Positions 1 through 9,561 are shown, counted from the stretch's first letter. The stretch is 64,000 bases of DNA from Bradyrhizobium australiense (GCF_013114825.1 NZ_JAAVLX010000012.1:62001-126000), one strand, 5' to 3'. The notes: generated from the sequence alone by a model not told the origin. Program-made: numbers and translations.

Positions 1-625
1 TTTCTGGCTGCCCCAAAGCGCTGGGCCAACCCTTCGAGCTAGCAGCCTTTCGCAACATTGGCGTGAGCGGCGGCGAAGACCCATGTTGTATCTCACCAAT
101 GACCTTGAAGCCGTGGCGTTGATAAAAGGGAATGTGCTCAGCATTCGAACTTTCGAGGTACGCAGTAATGCCCTCCTCATCACATTGTTGAAGAGCGTAT
201 TGCATTAGCAATGTGCCAAGCCCCTCTCCTGCCCAGTTCGGATCGGTGGCAATGAGAGGCAGATACCAATGTGGCTCGGGCGGATGATGTTCGGCCATTC
301 CCCGCCGCAGGTGTGCCATATCCTCGGTAATCCTCGGGCTCAGGGATTGCGCCATGATTTCGTCCAGCGCCGCCTCATCTTGTTGCACGCCGGGAGGGAG
401 CCACAGGGCCGCGGCGCGAATCCCTCGCGTGATGTACGCTGTGCCATGCTCGAATGCTCGTCCGCCACAGGCGTTGATGAACTGAGGCATGCTCTGAACA
501 TATTGCCTTGCGTCAGGCCAACTCCACCGCATCAGCGGATCGGCGGCAAAGCCGAGCACCATTGTCCAGACGGCGCTTGCGCGATTGTTTGCGTTCGCAC
601 ATTTGATGTCCGACTCCGCTCGCAT
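1..625 (-). CDS. GNAT-family N-acetyltransferase (partial, runs off left edge)
   Basis: Reading the minus strand from an ATG at 625 gives about 208 codons with no stop before the window edge, so the C-terminus may be missing. The acetyl-CoA-binding motif of GNAT enzymes is visible as NWAGEGLGTLL, followed by a helix (LMQYALQQCDEEG), LESSNAEHIPFYQRHGF and KVIGEIQ, which is the normal order of GNAT motifs A and B. Such enzymes move an acetyl group from acetyl-CoA to an amine; the substrate cannot be told here. No linked gene points to a function. The family call is firm; the start is the first in-frame ATG and is less certain. Confidence 0.8.
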   Translation of the reverse strand, partial: MRAESDIKCANANNRASAVWTMVLGFAADPLMRWSWPDARQYVQSMPQFINACGGRAFEHGTAYITRGIRAAALWLPPGVQQDEAALDEIMAQSLSPRITEDMAHLRRGMAEHHPPEPHWYLPLIATDPNWAGEGLGTLLMQYALQQCDEEGITAYLESSNAEHIPFYQRHGFKVIGEIQHGSSPPLTPMLRKAASSKGWPSALGQPE

Positions 626-1798
626 ATGTGATTTCCAGGTCTCAATCTAGGCGTCAGAGTTACAAGTGTGCAAGACAAATGGCTCTGAACGAAAGCAAAG
701 GATACACGACATAGGCTTTCGTCGGATGCATTGGGCGTCCAGGTTAGCAAATGTCGCACGTTGAGATCGCAGATGACTAACGATCCTTCACACGATCTTG
801 TAACGTATCACCTCGTCTCCCATTGAGCTGTTCTGGGTAGGGTCCGACATTCAAAACACGTGCCAACAGCGAAAGCCGCATATCTATCGCCCTCAGTCGG
901 ATGGTGCCGTTGTTCGAAGCGGATGGCGCGCCCCACCTTCTCGCGCCAAGCAACCTCGGCAAGCTCCCCAGGGCCGCCGCGATGCCGACCCCATGATCTC
1001 CGTCGTAACTCGGTTCATTCATCCAATGGATGAAGTCGACGATTAACTCACCGGCTTTCCTCTTCGTCTCTGAACTTTCGGACTGCGGCGTCGAGAAAGA
1101 AACAAACCCAAGGAATCGATACAGTTGTTTCATTCTAGGTGCGGCCAATGCTTGCTTGGCCCAAATATTGTCTCCGGTCGGCCGCTGAGGTGGGTGTGAT
1201 GGATCTCGGCCTGAAGTTGAGATGTGCGTCGACGGCGCCGAAAGGAAACTCGTCTGATAGTTGTCGTTAAATGGACGGGCATCCTTGAAGCATCAACACT
1301 GATACACTTTCGTCCATCATGCTCCTAAATGGCCTTGACGCACATTTTCGTAGAGCCCCGTTATCAACGCTCGATCGCCTCCTGAGTGCGGGTCCAAGCG
1401 CAGGTGCGAAGCCCAAGATGCATCGCGGGTCTTGTACGAAATCCCCCTGCCCAATTTCTAACGGGTCATGGAAAGCGAGTTCCGCGATAATAGCCCAGAC
1501 GATCACCCCGCGAATGCACGTGTCAAACCAGTTGGTGCAAGGAAGAATTTTGAGAGCTCGTAAATTCAACGACTTGCGAGAGCGTTATTCGTCGCTTCAC
1601 ATTTGCAACAAATGCGCGCAAGAATTACGAGATGCACATTTAGCTCAGCTATAGAGCGTCACTCACCAAAGTGGAGGCCTTTGTTAGAATTTTGTCGGAT
1701 TCGCCACACTTGATTGGTCACTAAACAACAGGCACTCGCCTAGCAAACCGATGCGAATTGAAAACTCTGACGCCGTGCAGACGAGGCGTAAATTTCGA
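626..1798. other. Region without a recognisable gene
   Basis: Open frames exist on both strands (a 123-codon frame on minus at 777-1148 and opposing frames around 1267-1654), but none shows a family motif, a signal peptide or a convincing ribosome binding site. I see no IS ends or RNA gene. Confidence 0.4.
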
Positions 1799-3007
1799 TC
1801 AGCGTGGTCCTGCTGCACCTCGGGCATTCAACGGATTCGTCACGTCTGCGATCGGGAAGCCGGGCAGATGCCCGGCTTCTAGGAAGAGTATCAACTCGGC
1901 CTCATAGGGCGTAGGATCGATGTCCCGCGCCTTTAGCCACTCCGGCTTGTAATAGGTCTGCCGATAGCGCTCGCCGGAATCGCAGATCAGCGTCACCAGC
2001 GATCCCGCTTGGCCGGCGCTGCACATCTCCGAAGCCAGCCGGCACAGTGCCAAGAAGTTGGTGCCGGTAGAGCCGCCGACCGGCCGGCGCAGGCGACGCG
2101 ACAGCACGTTCATAGCGGCGATCGTCGCAACATCCGGGATCTTCATCATGCGGTCGACCACGGTCGGAACGAAGGATGGCTCACAGCGCGGCCTGCCGAC
2201 GCCTTCGATCAGCGAAGGACGCTCGCAAGTTCGCGAGCGGTCCTGATAGCGGAAGCAGTCGAAGAAGGCGGAATGCTCGACATCGGCAATGCAGAGCTGC
2301 GTTGGAAGCTGACGATATCGCAAATAACGGCCGATGGTCGCCGAGGTGCCGCCGGTGCCGGCGCCCATCACGATCCAGTCCGGCACAGGGCGCGGCTCGC
2401 CCTTCAACTGGGTGAAGATCGACTCGACGATGTTGTTGTTGCCGCGCCAATCCGTCGCCCGCTCCGCGAAAGTGAACTGGTCCATGTAATGCCCGTTGAG
2501 ACGGGTGGCGAGCGCCGCTGCCTCGGAATAGAGCGCGCGGCCGTCGTCGATCAGATGGCACTTGCCGCCATAATGCTCGATCGCAGCGATCTTCTCGGCC
2601 GACGTCGTCCGCGGCATAACCGCATAGAAGGGTACGCCGATCATCTGAGCGAAATAGGCCTCTGACACGGCCGTGGACCCCGACGAGGCCTCGACGACTG
2701 GCGTGCCCTCGTGAATCTGTCCGTTGCAGAGCGCGTAGAGGAACAGCGAGCGAGCCAATCGGTGCTTCAGGCTGCCGGTCGGATGGGTTGACTCGTCCTT
2801 CAAATAGATGTCGATGCCGGCGAGAGCCGGCACGATCAGCCGAATTAGATGCGTGTCGGCAGTGCGGCACTGCTCGGCCTCGATCGCAGCCACGGCCTCG
2901 TCCACCCAGCCACGCCGATAGCTCAGCAAGCTGGAGTTATTGTGACGGAAAGACGAGCGCCCGATCGACATAGTGTCTAGCATGAAATAATTCGCTTTGC
3001 ACATCAA
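1799..3007 (-). CDS. PLP-dependent L-cysteine desulfhydrase, Cds1-like
   Basis: A fold-type II pyridoxal-phosphate enzyme of the cysteine synthase superfamily. The closest pattern I know is mycobacterial Cds1, which breaks L-cysteine into sulfide, pyruvate and ammonia. Shared landmarks are KDESTHPTGSLKHRLARS with the PLP lysine at residue 81, EASSGSTAVSEAYFA, FAERATDWRGNNNI, the phosphate-binding loop GAGTGGTSA (215-223), GVGRPRCEPSFVP, and VGGSTGTN near the C-terminus. At 402 residues it is near full length and appears intact. The first ATG is used, but internal ATGs at residues 2, 9 and 13 are possible and the Cds1-like part only begins near residue 33. It stands alone, with no operon partner. 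True cysteine synthase activity is less likely because of the WRGNNNI and RPRCEPSFVP segments. Confidence 0.82.
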   Translation of the reverse strand: MMCKANYFMLDTMSIGRSSFRHNNSSLLSYRRGWVDEAVAAIEAEQCRTADTHLIRLIVPALAGIDIYLKDESTHPTGSLKHRLARSLFLYALCNGQIHEGTPVVEASSGSTAVSEAYFAQMIGVPFYAVMPRTTSAEKIAAIEHYGGKCHLIDDGRALYSEAAALATRLNGHYMDQFTFAERATDWRGNNNIVESIFTQLKGEPRPVPDWIVMGAGTGGTSATIGRYLRYRQLPTQLCIADVEHSAFFDCFRYQDRSRTCERPSLIEGVGRPRCEPSFVPTVVDRMMKIPDVATIAAMNVLSRRLRRPVGGSTGTNFLALCRLASEMCSAGQAGSLVTLICDSGERYRQTYYKPEWLKARDIDPTPYEAELILFLEAGHLPGFPIADVTNPLNARGAAGPR

Positions 3008-4019
3008 GTCGTATTGCGGCGGTCGCTCTGATGCTCGACGCCCAACTTACAAGCGGCATGGAGCGCTCCAGACTGCCAACGAAGCGCTGCATCGACAGTT
3101 CGCATAGCTTTCCGGGTCCATCGAGGCACGGCACGTGACGACGCATCGGATTTGCGCTTGTCTTCTGATCACCTGCAGTTGTCGTCATGGGGCACCCGGC
3201 TCGTGTCGTCAATCGAACGTCAGAATTCTGACGAATTGACTTAATCACCTCGCCTCTTCCAATAAGTTGTGCCACACCTAATTCTGGACGGGTACCAGCC
3301 GGAACGCTGCACGACTCGGATTCCTCTTGAGCATTCTGAACCTAGCTCTAGTCACGTTTGATGGGCGCCTCCGTTTCAGGCTACCCAATATCGGATCGTG
3401 TCGAGCGGTTAACTGACGCGATCATCGAGGAGCCGCCGCTTGCCTTCATCAAGCAGTGGCATCGGCTCGATCCCGTTCGCCGCGAGCAGTGTTCGAGCGC
3501 GTCCAGCTCTGCGTCTGACGTGAGCTTTCGAGGCATTCGATGCCCGGCGAGGAACTTCACAGGACGAACCTCGTGAGGCTTTTCAGCATGTGCTGCTACG
3601 TCAGGCGGCCGGCCATCATGCGCTTAACGCGAACGCGTTCTTCGCGGACCAATTCTCGGAATGGATACGTCCCATCAAAACAATAGATTTGCCAATTTTG
3701 TCGCAATCCCCATAGTCAGACGCCGATTAACTCGCGCATCAAGCAGGAAAATGCGTGTGAAACGACTTGTTGGTTTCAACACAGTTGCTGGACGATGCGC
3801 AAGCACGAACGGATGATTGCCCAGCTGCGTCCTTGTATGCGCCGTACTGGATTGGGACTGAAGAGGTGTGCTCTGAGGTCTGCGAAAAGCTGGACTGGAG
3901 GCTCTTCAATCCTCGTAGACCCAGGGAGACGGACCTTTCGCGCAGTTCTTCGAGGCTGGTCCCGTTTGACAGCATCGGCACGGGCATCCGATCGTGCATT
4001 CTCAGTAGGTAGGCGACTC
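3008..4019. other. Intergenic and degenerate region upstream of nodS
   Basis: No recognised gene. Frames at 3358-3576 and 3767-4012 (plus) are open; the second stops 7 bases before nodS, as an operon partner would, but its 81 residues do not match the NodC C-terminus expected in a nodABCSU operon. No nod box (ATC-N9-GAT repeats) was seen. The stretch 3577-3700 looks coding in a frame that changes, as in a decayed gene. Confidence 0.35.
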
Positions 4020-4616
4020 ATGAGTTCGGACAGCAGACATCAATCCCTAGAGCAGGAACTAGCCGCCAACGATCCGTGGCGGCTCGACGGTAACCCATTC
4101 GAACGCGAGCGTTACTCGCAAATGCTCCGGCTATCGCGCTCGCAAGGGGTGATTTCCCATGCCCTTGAGGTCGGGTGCGCGGCCGGCGCATTTACGGAAA
4201 TACTAGCACCTCATTGCAAACGGCTCACAGTCATCGACGTTATGCCGCAAGCGATTGCCCGAGCTCGCCTGCGGACGAAACGGTGGTCGCACATAACCTG
4301 GATAGCTTCGGACGTTCAGCAGTTTTCGACCGTCGAGCGGTTTGATTTGATCGTACTGGCCGAAGTCCTCTACTACCTTGGAGGGGTGGCCGAAATGCGC
4401 GCGACTATCCGCAAGTTGGTGCAGATGCTGACGCCAGATGGACAGCTGGTTTTTGGGTCAGCCCGAGATACCAACTGCAGGCGCTGGGGCCATGCCGCCG
4501 GGGCTGAGACTTGCATTCTCATGCTGAAGGAATCGTTGGTCGAAGTCGAGCGAGTGAGTTGCCAAGGTCAGTCGGCTAACGAAGACTGCTTGATCTCCTG
4601 CTTTCGTCCGAATTGA
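4020..4616 (+). CDS. nodS: NodS, Nod-factor N-methyltransferase
   Basis: SAM-dependent methyltransferase that N-methylates the terminal glucosamine of the chitooligosaccharide backbone of Nod factors in the cytoplasm, usually after NodC and NodB have acted. The 198-residue protein starts at the ATG at 4020; the open frame continues upstream but NodS-like sequence begins here. Landmarks are AANDPWRLDGNPFERER, the SAM-binding motif LEVGCAAGAFTE (49-60), APHCKRLTVIDV, LAEVLYYLG and FGSARDTNCRRWGHAAGAET, all typical of Bradyrhizobium NodS. It is slightly shorter than the roughly 209 residues of the B. japonicum protein. Normally it sits between nodC and nodU; here neither neighbour is visible and IS256 debris follows at once, so the operon has been broken and expression is doubtful. 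Confidence 0.93.
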   Translation: MSSDSRHQSLEQELAANDPWRLDGNPFERERYSQMLRLSRSQGVISHALEVGCAAGAFTEILAPHCKRLTVIDVMPQAIARARLRTKRWSHITWIASDVQQFSTVERFDLIVLAEVLYYLGGVAEMRATIRKLVQMLTPDGQLVFGSARDTNCRRWGHAAGAETCILMLKESLVEVERVSCQGQSANEDCLISCFRPN

Positions 4617-4689
4617 TGCCGGCTCAAGAGGGTATCAGAAAGTCTGTGTAAGCAGGTTTCTGTGAATTTACCTCAGCGACTAGACTCAC

Positions 4690-4845
4690 ATGACGACCGA
4701 CACGACGTTTACACCTGAACTACTGGATCACTGCTTGCTAACAATGAAAAGCCTAAAGACCTCACAGGTGCGGACGGGCTTTTCAAATAGCTGAACAAGA
4801 CGCTGATTGAGGCGCTTGGTGCCGAGCTGGCTATCACCTTGGCTA
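4690..4845 (+). mobile_element. IS256-family transposase N-terminal remnant
   Basis: Starting at an ATG (4690) the translation reads MTTDTTFTPELLDHCLL, and after a frame change NNEKPKDLTGADGLFK, an in-frame stop, then LNKTLIEALGAEL. This is the conserved N-terminal pattern of IS256 transposases (a Leu-rich segment, then GxxGLxKxLxxxLIExxLxAEL). A frameshift, a stop codon and loss of everything downstream show that it is dead. It abuts the Mom-like remnant on the opposite strand. Confidence 0.65.
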
Positions 4846-4847
4846 AG

Positions 4848-5146
4848 AGAAGGGGACCGGACCGGCGCGCGGCTTCCGCTATTGCGCGGCAATGCTTCCA
4901 AGAACACCAGCCGGTTCAACTCGAGAAATCCATTCCAATGGCGTATCGCGCACCAGCCCTTGGATGTGGCTTTTATCGATCGACGGGCCGAATGCCATCG
5001 CGCCTTCGAGCCGGCCCGCGCATAAAGACGCCGAGCGCGAGGAATGAATTGTCGACCGTCTTGCTGTAATGCAACCGCGTGATCAGCGACGCGTCGGCAT
5101 CCTTCTTCGCGATCCGCGCGACGCGGATTTCTTTATAGTGTCCCAT
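4848..5146 (-). pseudogene. Mom-like DNA modification protein, frameshifted remnant
   Basis: From the ATG at 5146 the minus strand reads MGHYKEIRVARIAKKDADAS, then LITRLHYSKTVDNSFLALGV. A frame change gives GLEGAMAFGPSIDKSHIQGL, and another frame gives LELNRLVFLEALPRNSGSRA. Joined, these match the layout of phage Mom-type proteins (GNAT fold; HYSxxVxNSxLxxGVF, then GxxxFGPSxDK, then LxLNRxxFxxxLPRNSESR), which in phage Mu modify adenines in DNA and block restriction. At least two frameshifts and loss of the C-terminal part, cut by the IS256 remnant, indicate a pseudogene. The gene at 5149-5358 lies 2 bases upstream, suggesting a former phage-derived operon. Confidence 0.55.
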
Positions 5147-5148
5147 GG

Positions 5149-5358
5149 TCAGTCACTGAGTTCGTCGCGCATGGTTCGGGACTCCGGTTCGGGAGTCACG
5201 GCGGTGCGATCAATCCACAACGGCCCGTCGCGGTGGCGCCAATACTCCGAATTCACTTCCGCTTTGTGGTATAACGGATATGGCCGGCCTTTGTGCTGCC
5301 TCGACCCGGTCGAGAATGGTAGAGTCGGAATGTGGCGCGGTGGCTGTAGGTTGAACAT
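5149..5358 (-). CDS. Small hypothetical protein next to the Mom-like remnant
   Basis: A 69-residue frame starting MFNLQPPRHIPTLPF with an upstream AGAGGCGG that can act as a ribosome binding site. It ends 2 bases before the Mom-like start, so the two probably formed one operon. It holds two Trp-containing segments (EYWRHRDGPLWIDRT) but no domain I recognise. It lies just downstream of the group II intron in transcriptional order. Function unknown; it may itself be a phage remnant. Confidence 0.4.
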   Translation of the reverse strand: MFNLQPPRHIPTLPFSTGSRQHKGRPYPLYHKAEVNSEYWRHRDGPLWIDRTAVTPEPESRTMRDELSD

Positions 5359-5384
5359 ATCTGTTTCCGCCTCTTTCGTCTGGC

Positions 5385-7304
5385 GGTGCCTTAGTGGTTC
5401 AACCGTGGCTCCGTTTCCACATCCCGCTCATCGAACCGGACGGGCGAATCTCTCGCATCCGGCTCTCGGACAAAACTTCACGCCTTCACCCACGGCACGT
5501 CGTGTCCAAGCCGGCTCAGGCGTACGAGCCCAAAGTGCCCGTAAAGATGCGAGAGTGGATAAGTCCCGCCCTTGCGTCGCCTGGTTTTGTGCTTGAACTG
5601 CAACCACCGGCGCAACCGCACAGCGGTGTAGTTGTCGATCGCCCGGTACGCCTTATTGACGGTGCCTACTTGGAAGTAGTTCGCCCATCCGCGCGGCGTG
5701 CGATTCAACGTGCCTACCAGCTTTGTGGTCTCTTGCCAGGTCCCCGATCGGACGGTCAGCTCATGGACATTCTCGACCATGCGCTCAATGCTCTTCTTCG
5801 ATGGCCGATATCCCAGGCGCGCCTGGCCGGTTCTCGCAGAATACATTCGCCCGAACGTGTAGCCCAAGAAGTCGAACTCTCCTTCCGGTACTTTGCAGAT
5901 TCGTGTTTTCTCCTCGTTGACCGTGAGCTTCAGCTTTCTCATGATCTCGCGCAGTTGCTGCAAAGCTTCTTCGGCTTTGCCTCTCCGGCACAAGATCACA
6001 AGGTCGTCGGCGTAGGTCACGATGCGAGAGCCGAGGCTTTGCTCCAGCCCGAGCATCTTCCATCCCAACACGAACCGGCGCATGTAGAGATTCGCCAGCA
6101 ATGGTGAGACGGGTGAACCTTGCGGAATGCCGCGCCGGTTGTCCCGGGCCTCGGTCGTGCGCGTCTTCCTTCCTCGATCGTCGGTTTCTTCCACGGGACA
6201 TTCCAGCCACATCTTGAGCAGATGCAGCACGCGCCGATCAACAATCCGGCGCGCTACCGACTTTAGAAGTTCGGCATGCGGAATGCTCCCGAAGTAGTCC
6301 GCGAGGTCAGCGTCAACGACTTCCGGGTGGCCACGGAACAGCCGCGCTTCCACCTCAACCACCGCCTGTTGGGCATTGCGCCCGGGACGGTAGGCGTACT
6401 GCTCTGGTGGAAGGTCGGCTTCAAAGATCGGTTCCAGCACCAGCATCGCTGCTGTCATGCAGACCCGATCACGCAGGGTCGAGATGCCCAACGGCCTGAG
6501 TTTGCCATTGGCCTTCGGTATGAACACTCTTCTGATGGGGTCCGGTCGGTAAGTCTCCTGCCTGAGCGCAAGCGCCAGTTCGCCAAGCCACCGCTGCACC
6601 CCATACGCGTCGATGTCCGCAAAATCCTGACCGTCCACACCCGGTGCGCCCTTGTTGGAGCGGCACTGGGCATAGGCATGGGCCAGGATGTCCTCACGGC
6701 TGATCTTGTCGTACAAGGCATAGAAGCGATAGCCGGCTTCTGCCTTCGCTTTCGCGTGCAACGCCGTCTGCAGTTTCTGAACACTCTTCGGAGTTGATAG
6801 GCTACCCAATCTCCAGGTCCCTCACTACGTATTGCGTTCGTCTTGAACTGAGGTCCCTTCCCTCCACCGGCATTACCCGGCTTCAGCAGTACTGCGAACC
6901 TCTCCGCCTCCCCAGGGCGCCCGGCCTGTCCCTCACGGGCATCCGGTTGGTCATCCCTGCCACGTCCTGGGGTCTCCCGTGTTGCGTACGCTTTCCTTGT
7001 GTACATGCTGTCGCCACTACCCCGGCGCAGCGGCTGGGCGTACTGCTTCGCTCATTCACCCAGCCGTATCAGCCTTCCCCGAAAGGGTTGTCGGGTCGGC
7101 CTGCGCATCGTCCTTTTCGAGGCTTGCTCGGCGTTTACTCGCGTTACGGCCTGCACACTCGCGCTGTCACCGTATATCGTGACACGCTAACCAGAGGCTT
7201 CAGCCACTTCGTTACCTCCATGACTGCTCCGGTTGCTTCCGGCTGGAGCGGTTGCCGGGTGGGGCTTGCACCCACTGAAAAAGCGCCGCCTTTTCACGGC
7301 GCAC
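5385..7304 (-). mobile_element. Bacterial group II intron with encoded reverse transcriptase
   Basis: On the minus strand the element begins near 7304 with GTGCGCCGTGAAAAGGCG, the usual 5' start of group II introns, followed by the conserved TTCAGTGGGTGCAAGCCCCA segment of domain I. The reverse transcriptase frame occupies domain IV. A domain V hairpin is recognisable around 5420-5460 (AGAGCCGGATGCGAGAGATT, then CGCCCGTCCGGTTC), with domain VI after it. The 5' end is accurate to a few bases (7304 or 7306); the 3' end is placed only to within about 20 bases. The flanking exon sequence at 7305-7526 has an open frame of no known family. Confidence 0.8.
5478..6809 (-). CDS. ltrA: Group II intron reverse transcriptase/maturase (LtrA-like)
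   Basis: Encodes the protein that helps the intron fold and splice and copies it into new DNA sites. The 443-residue product has RT palm motifs: APGVDGQ near 55-61, PKANGKLRPLGIS (98-110), YAYRPGRNA (138-146), DADLADYFGSI (166-176), RGIPQGSPVSPLLANLY (226-242) and the catalytic YADD (266-269). A thumb/maturase X region follows (LGYTFGRMYSARTG, RGWANYFQVG). I see no HNH endonuclease domain at the C-terminus, so the intron probably relies on a replication-associated mobility route. The start is a TTG with GGAG just upstream, inside the intron. The frame is intact, so the element may still be active. Confidence 0.92.
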   Translation of the reverse strand: MGSLSTPKSVQKLQTALHAKAKAEAGYRFYALYDKISREDILAHAYAQCRSNKGAPGVDGQDFADIDAYGVQRWLGELALALRQETYRPDPIRRVFIPKANGKLRPLGISTLRDRVCMTAAMLVLEPIFEADLPPEQYAYRPGRNAQQAVVEVEARLFRGHPEVVDADLADYFGSIPHAELLKSVARRIVDRRVLHLLKMWLECPVEETDDRGRKTRTTEARDNRRGIPQGSPVSPLLANLYMRRFVLGWKMLGLEQSLGSRIVTYADDLVILCRRGKAEEALQQLREIMRKLKLTVNEEKTRICKVPEGEFDFLGYTFGRMYSARTGQARLGYRPSKKSIERMVENVHELTVRSGTWQETTKLVGTLNRTPRGWANYFQVGTVNKAYRAIDNYTAVRLRRWLQFKHKTRRRKGGTYPLSHLYGHFGLVRLSRLGHDVPWVKA

Positions 7305-7571
7305 ACCCAAGGCAGACGCCTCAACTGCTCGATATGACTTCCATTGCGCCATGGAGGCAATTGAATGGCGCCTCGAAGCAATCTGCTGGCGGCGCGTTTC
7401 TTGCGCAAACACGGGGGGCCGATGCCATTGAGCGTTCATCTGTCCAGTGCGGGCATCAAGCCCACCTAACCGCTCGCCACGCGTGACGTTTTCACGTAAT
7501 CCATACATCTTACAACCACATTTCAAGCGCTCTTGACGAAGACGTTGTAAACCGCACAGGCTAGGAAAAAT

Positions 7572-8310
7572 ATGTGTGAAAACTGCTCTTCGAATCTACC
7601 TCACCTGCTCGCGCCGTCTCGGCGTTCCCTAATGTTGTTCGCTGCTTCGGCTGTTGGCGTGCTGCTTGGCGACAGGATTGCTGACGCGAAGGAGGCGAAA
7701 GCACCACCCAAGCCCGACAACGTGCTCTCGCCGGATGCTTCACTGAAGCGACTCATGGAAGGCAATGCGCGCTATGTCGAGGGCGCGTCGCGGTGCCACG
7801 GTTTTAAGCACGAACGCGAAGTCTTGATCGGTGGACAAAATCCACATGCCGCGATCCTGAGCTGTGCCGATTCGCGTATTGCGCCCGAATTTGCATTCGA
7901 CAGTGGACTTGGCGATCTGTTCGTCTGCCGCGTTGCAGGCAATTTCGCCAACGATGACACGGTCGCGAGCATGGAATATGCCGCTGCGGTACTAAATACG
8001 CCGCTGATCCTGGTGCTCGGACACGACCGCTGCGGCGCCGTCGATGCTACGATCCAGTCGCTGAAAGACGACAAGCCGCCGCCGGGGCACATCCCAGGCC
8101 CTCATCGCCGCACTTGCACCCGCGGTCAAGGCGTCATCGCAGCAAAGCGGGGATTCACTCGCCAACGCGATCCGGCAAAATGTGGTGGACAACGTCAACA
8201 AGCTGAAATCGGCAACCCCGATTCTGAACGCGGCAGTTGAGCAGAATAAGCTGAAGGTCGTCGGCGCTCTTTATCGGCTCGACACCGGCAGCGTCGAGCT
8301 GCTGAGCTGA
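7572..8310 (+). pseudogene. Exported beta-carbonic anhydrase, frameshifted
   Basis: Beta-class carbonic anhydrase that would interconvert CO2 and bicarbonate in the periplasm. The N-terminus has a twin-arginine-like signal (PSRRSLMLFAASAVGVLLG, residues 15-33) and a linker. The zinc ligands are visible: C98 and D100/R102 in SCADSR, H151 and C154 in GHDRCG. Near 8090 the frame breaks; in another frame the rest of the protein continues (ALIAALAPAVKASSQQSG to VGALYRLDTGSVELLS, stop at 8310). The active site is kept but the C-terminal third is out of frame, so the gene is probably inactive unless the shift is a sequencing error. It is alone, between the intron flank and an IS5 remnant. Confidence 0.8.
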
Positions 8311-8636
8311 CACTTCCAGCAGCGGGCCGTTTCTCGCGCGGCCGCGGGCGACCGACAACCCTGCGATTGGCACGCGAGATGGCCACGAGCAGAAGGTTCT
8401 TGGCTCTCCGTAGTCCTTAACACGTTTAGGGGCCGCAAAGCCTCAGTTGCGGCTTTTCGTACTCAGCCAACCTGATCGCGCCATTTGCTCCGCTGCGGTA
8501 TTTGGTCGGTATCGGGAAGAGCGGATATCGAGTAAGCCGCACCAAGCAGGATTTATGCACGCGGCGCCCTGGGGTCTGCACCTAATTACGAACTCTGATT
8601 CCCTCGCGCCGAGCTGGTTTGGTGCGGGGGACTTCG
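8311..8636. other. No gene seen
   Basis: About 330 bases with no supported reading frame, probably the left flank of the IS5 remnant. No clear inverted repeat was found. Confidence 0.4.
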
Positions 8637-9346
8637 ATGCGAGGACTGTTCTGGCTCCACGACAAGCAGTGGGCTCAGCTACAGCCGCATCTGCCGACGA
8701 ACCAGACCGGCCCGGCGCGCGATGACGATCGACTCATTATCAGCGGCATCATTCACATTCTTCAGTGCGGCGCGTGGTGACGCGACTGCCCGTCCGACTA
8801 TGGCCCTTACGCGACGATCTGTGATCGTTTCAATCGCTGCGCCAAGCGCGGATATTGGCAGGCGATCTTTGAAGCGCTCGCCGGCTGCGGCAAGAACGGC
8901 GTGACTTTGTCCATCTTCCACCTCGATCAAAGCGCATCGCTCGGCCAGCGGCAGAAAAGCGGGAGCATGAACAGGCGAACGGCCACTCGCGCGGTGGCCG
9001 GACCACGAAAATCCACGCGCTGAGCGACCCTGATTGCAAACCTTGCGCATTTCATCTCACTCCAGGCCAAGATGCCGATATTGCGGCAGGGCTAGTCCTT
9101 TTTGACGATGGCAACGGCTTTGCGCCGAAATCGTCAGCTGCGGCGCGAAGTCTGTCATTCCAAACAAATCCAACGGGTGCCCCTCCATAGCTTCAGCGAA
9201 CGCACTACAAAGGCCGCAATGTTATCGAGCGGCGTTTCTGCCGGCTCAAGGACTTCAGGCGTGTCGCAACTTGCTATGACAAACTTGCCAAAAACTTCTT
9301 GGCTGCCGTCCACCTCGCCGCCATTGTCGACTATTGGGGCAATTGA
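8637..9346 (+). mobile_element. IS5-family transposase remnant
   Basis: From an ATG at 8637 the frame reads GLFWLHDKQWAQLQPHLP, then DDDRLIISGIIHILQCGAW, a stop, CPSDYGPYATICDRFNRCAK and GYWQAIFEALAGCG. This is the N-terminal pattern of IS5/IS1031-type transposases (FWLxDxQWxxxxPxLP, DRxVISGIxHxLxxG). Later pieces in other frames (NVIERRFCRLKDFRRVATCY, then LAAIVDYWGN at 9346) give the C-terminal NxIERxFxRLKxxRRxATRYDK motif. Several frameshifts and stops make it inactive. Confidence 0.75.
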
Positions 9347-9561
9347 GTCTGGACCCTAGCTTTCGATAAAGCTCTTTGCCTTCCTGACGCCCGTCACCCT
9401 GTTGGCAATTGCCCAACCGTGCTCAACCCAGCGCATCCGTAGCTCTTGCACCCGGCGATGCGCCCAGGTCAGCCCGGGCGCCGTCGGCTTCAAAGCGCCA
9501 TTCCGCGCCACGGAGAAAAAATTGTAGGACAAGTCTCGGCCGGTGCGTGGGAGGACAAAAC

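Noticed and set aside
2009..2870. Overlapping frames on both strands inside the Cds1-like gene
   Set aside because: The PLP enzyme frame is continuous and conserved; the others are shadows.
3240..3300. Possible sigma-54 promoter (TGGCAC) upstream of the Cds1-like gene
   Set aside because: The -12 TTGC element is missing at the right spacing and no NifA site (TGT-N10-ACA) is near.
3767..4012. An 81-codon frame just upstream of nodS, considered as the end of NodC
   Set aside because: Position fits a nodC stop, but the residues do not match the C-terminus of NodC as I know it, and no upstream glycosyltransferase motif is seen.
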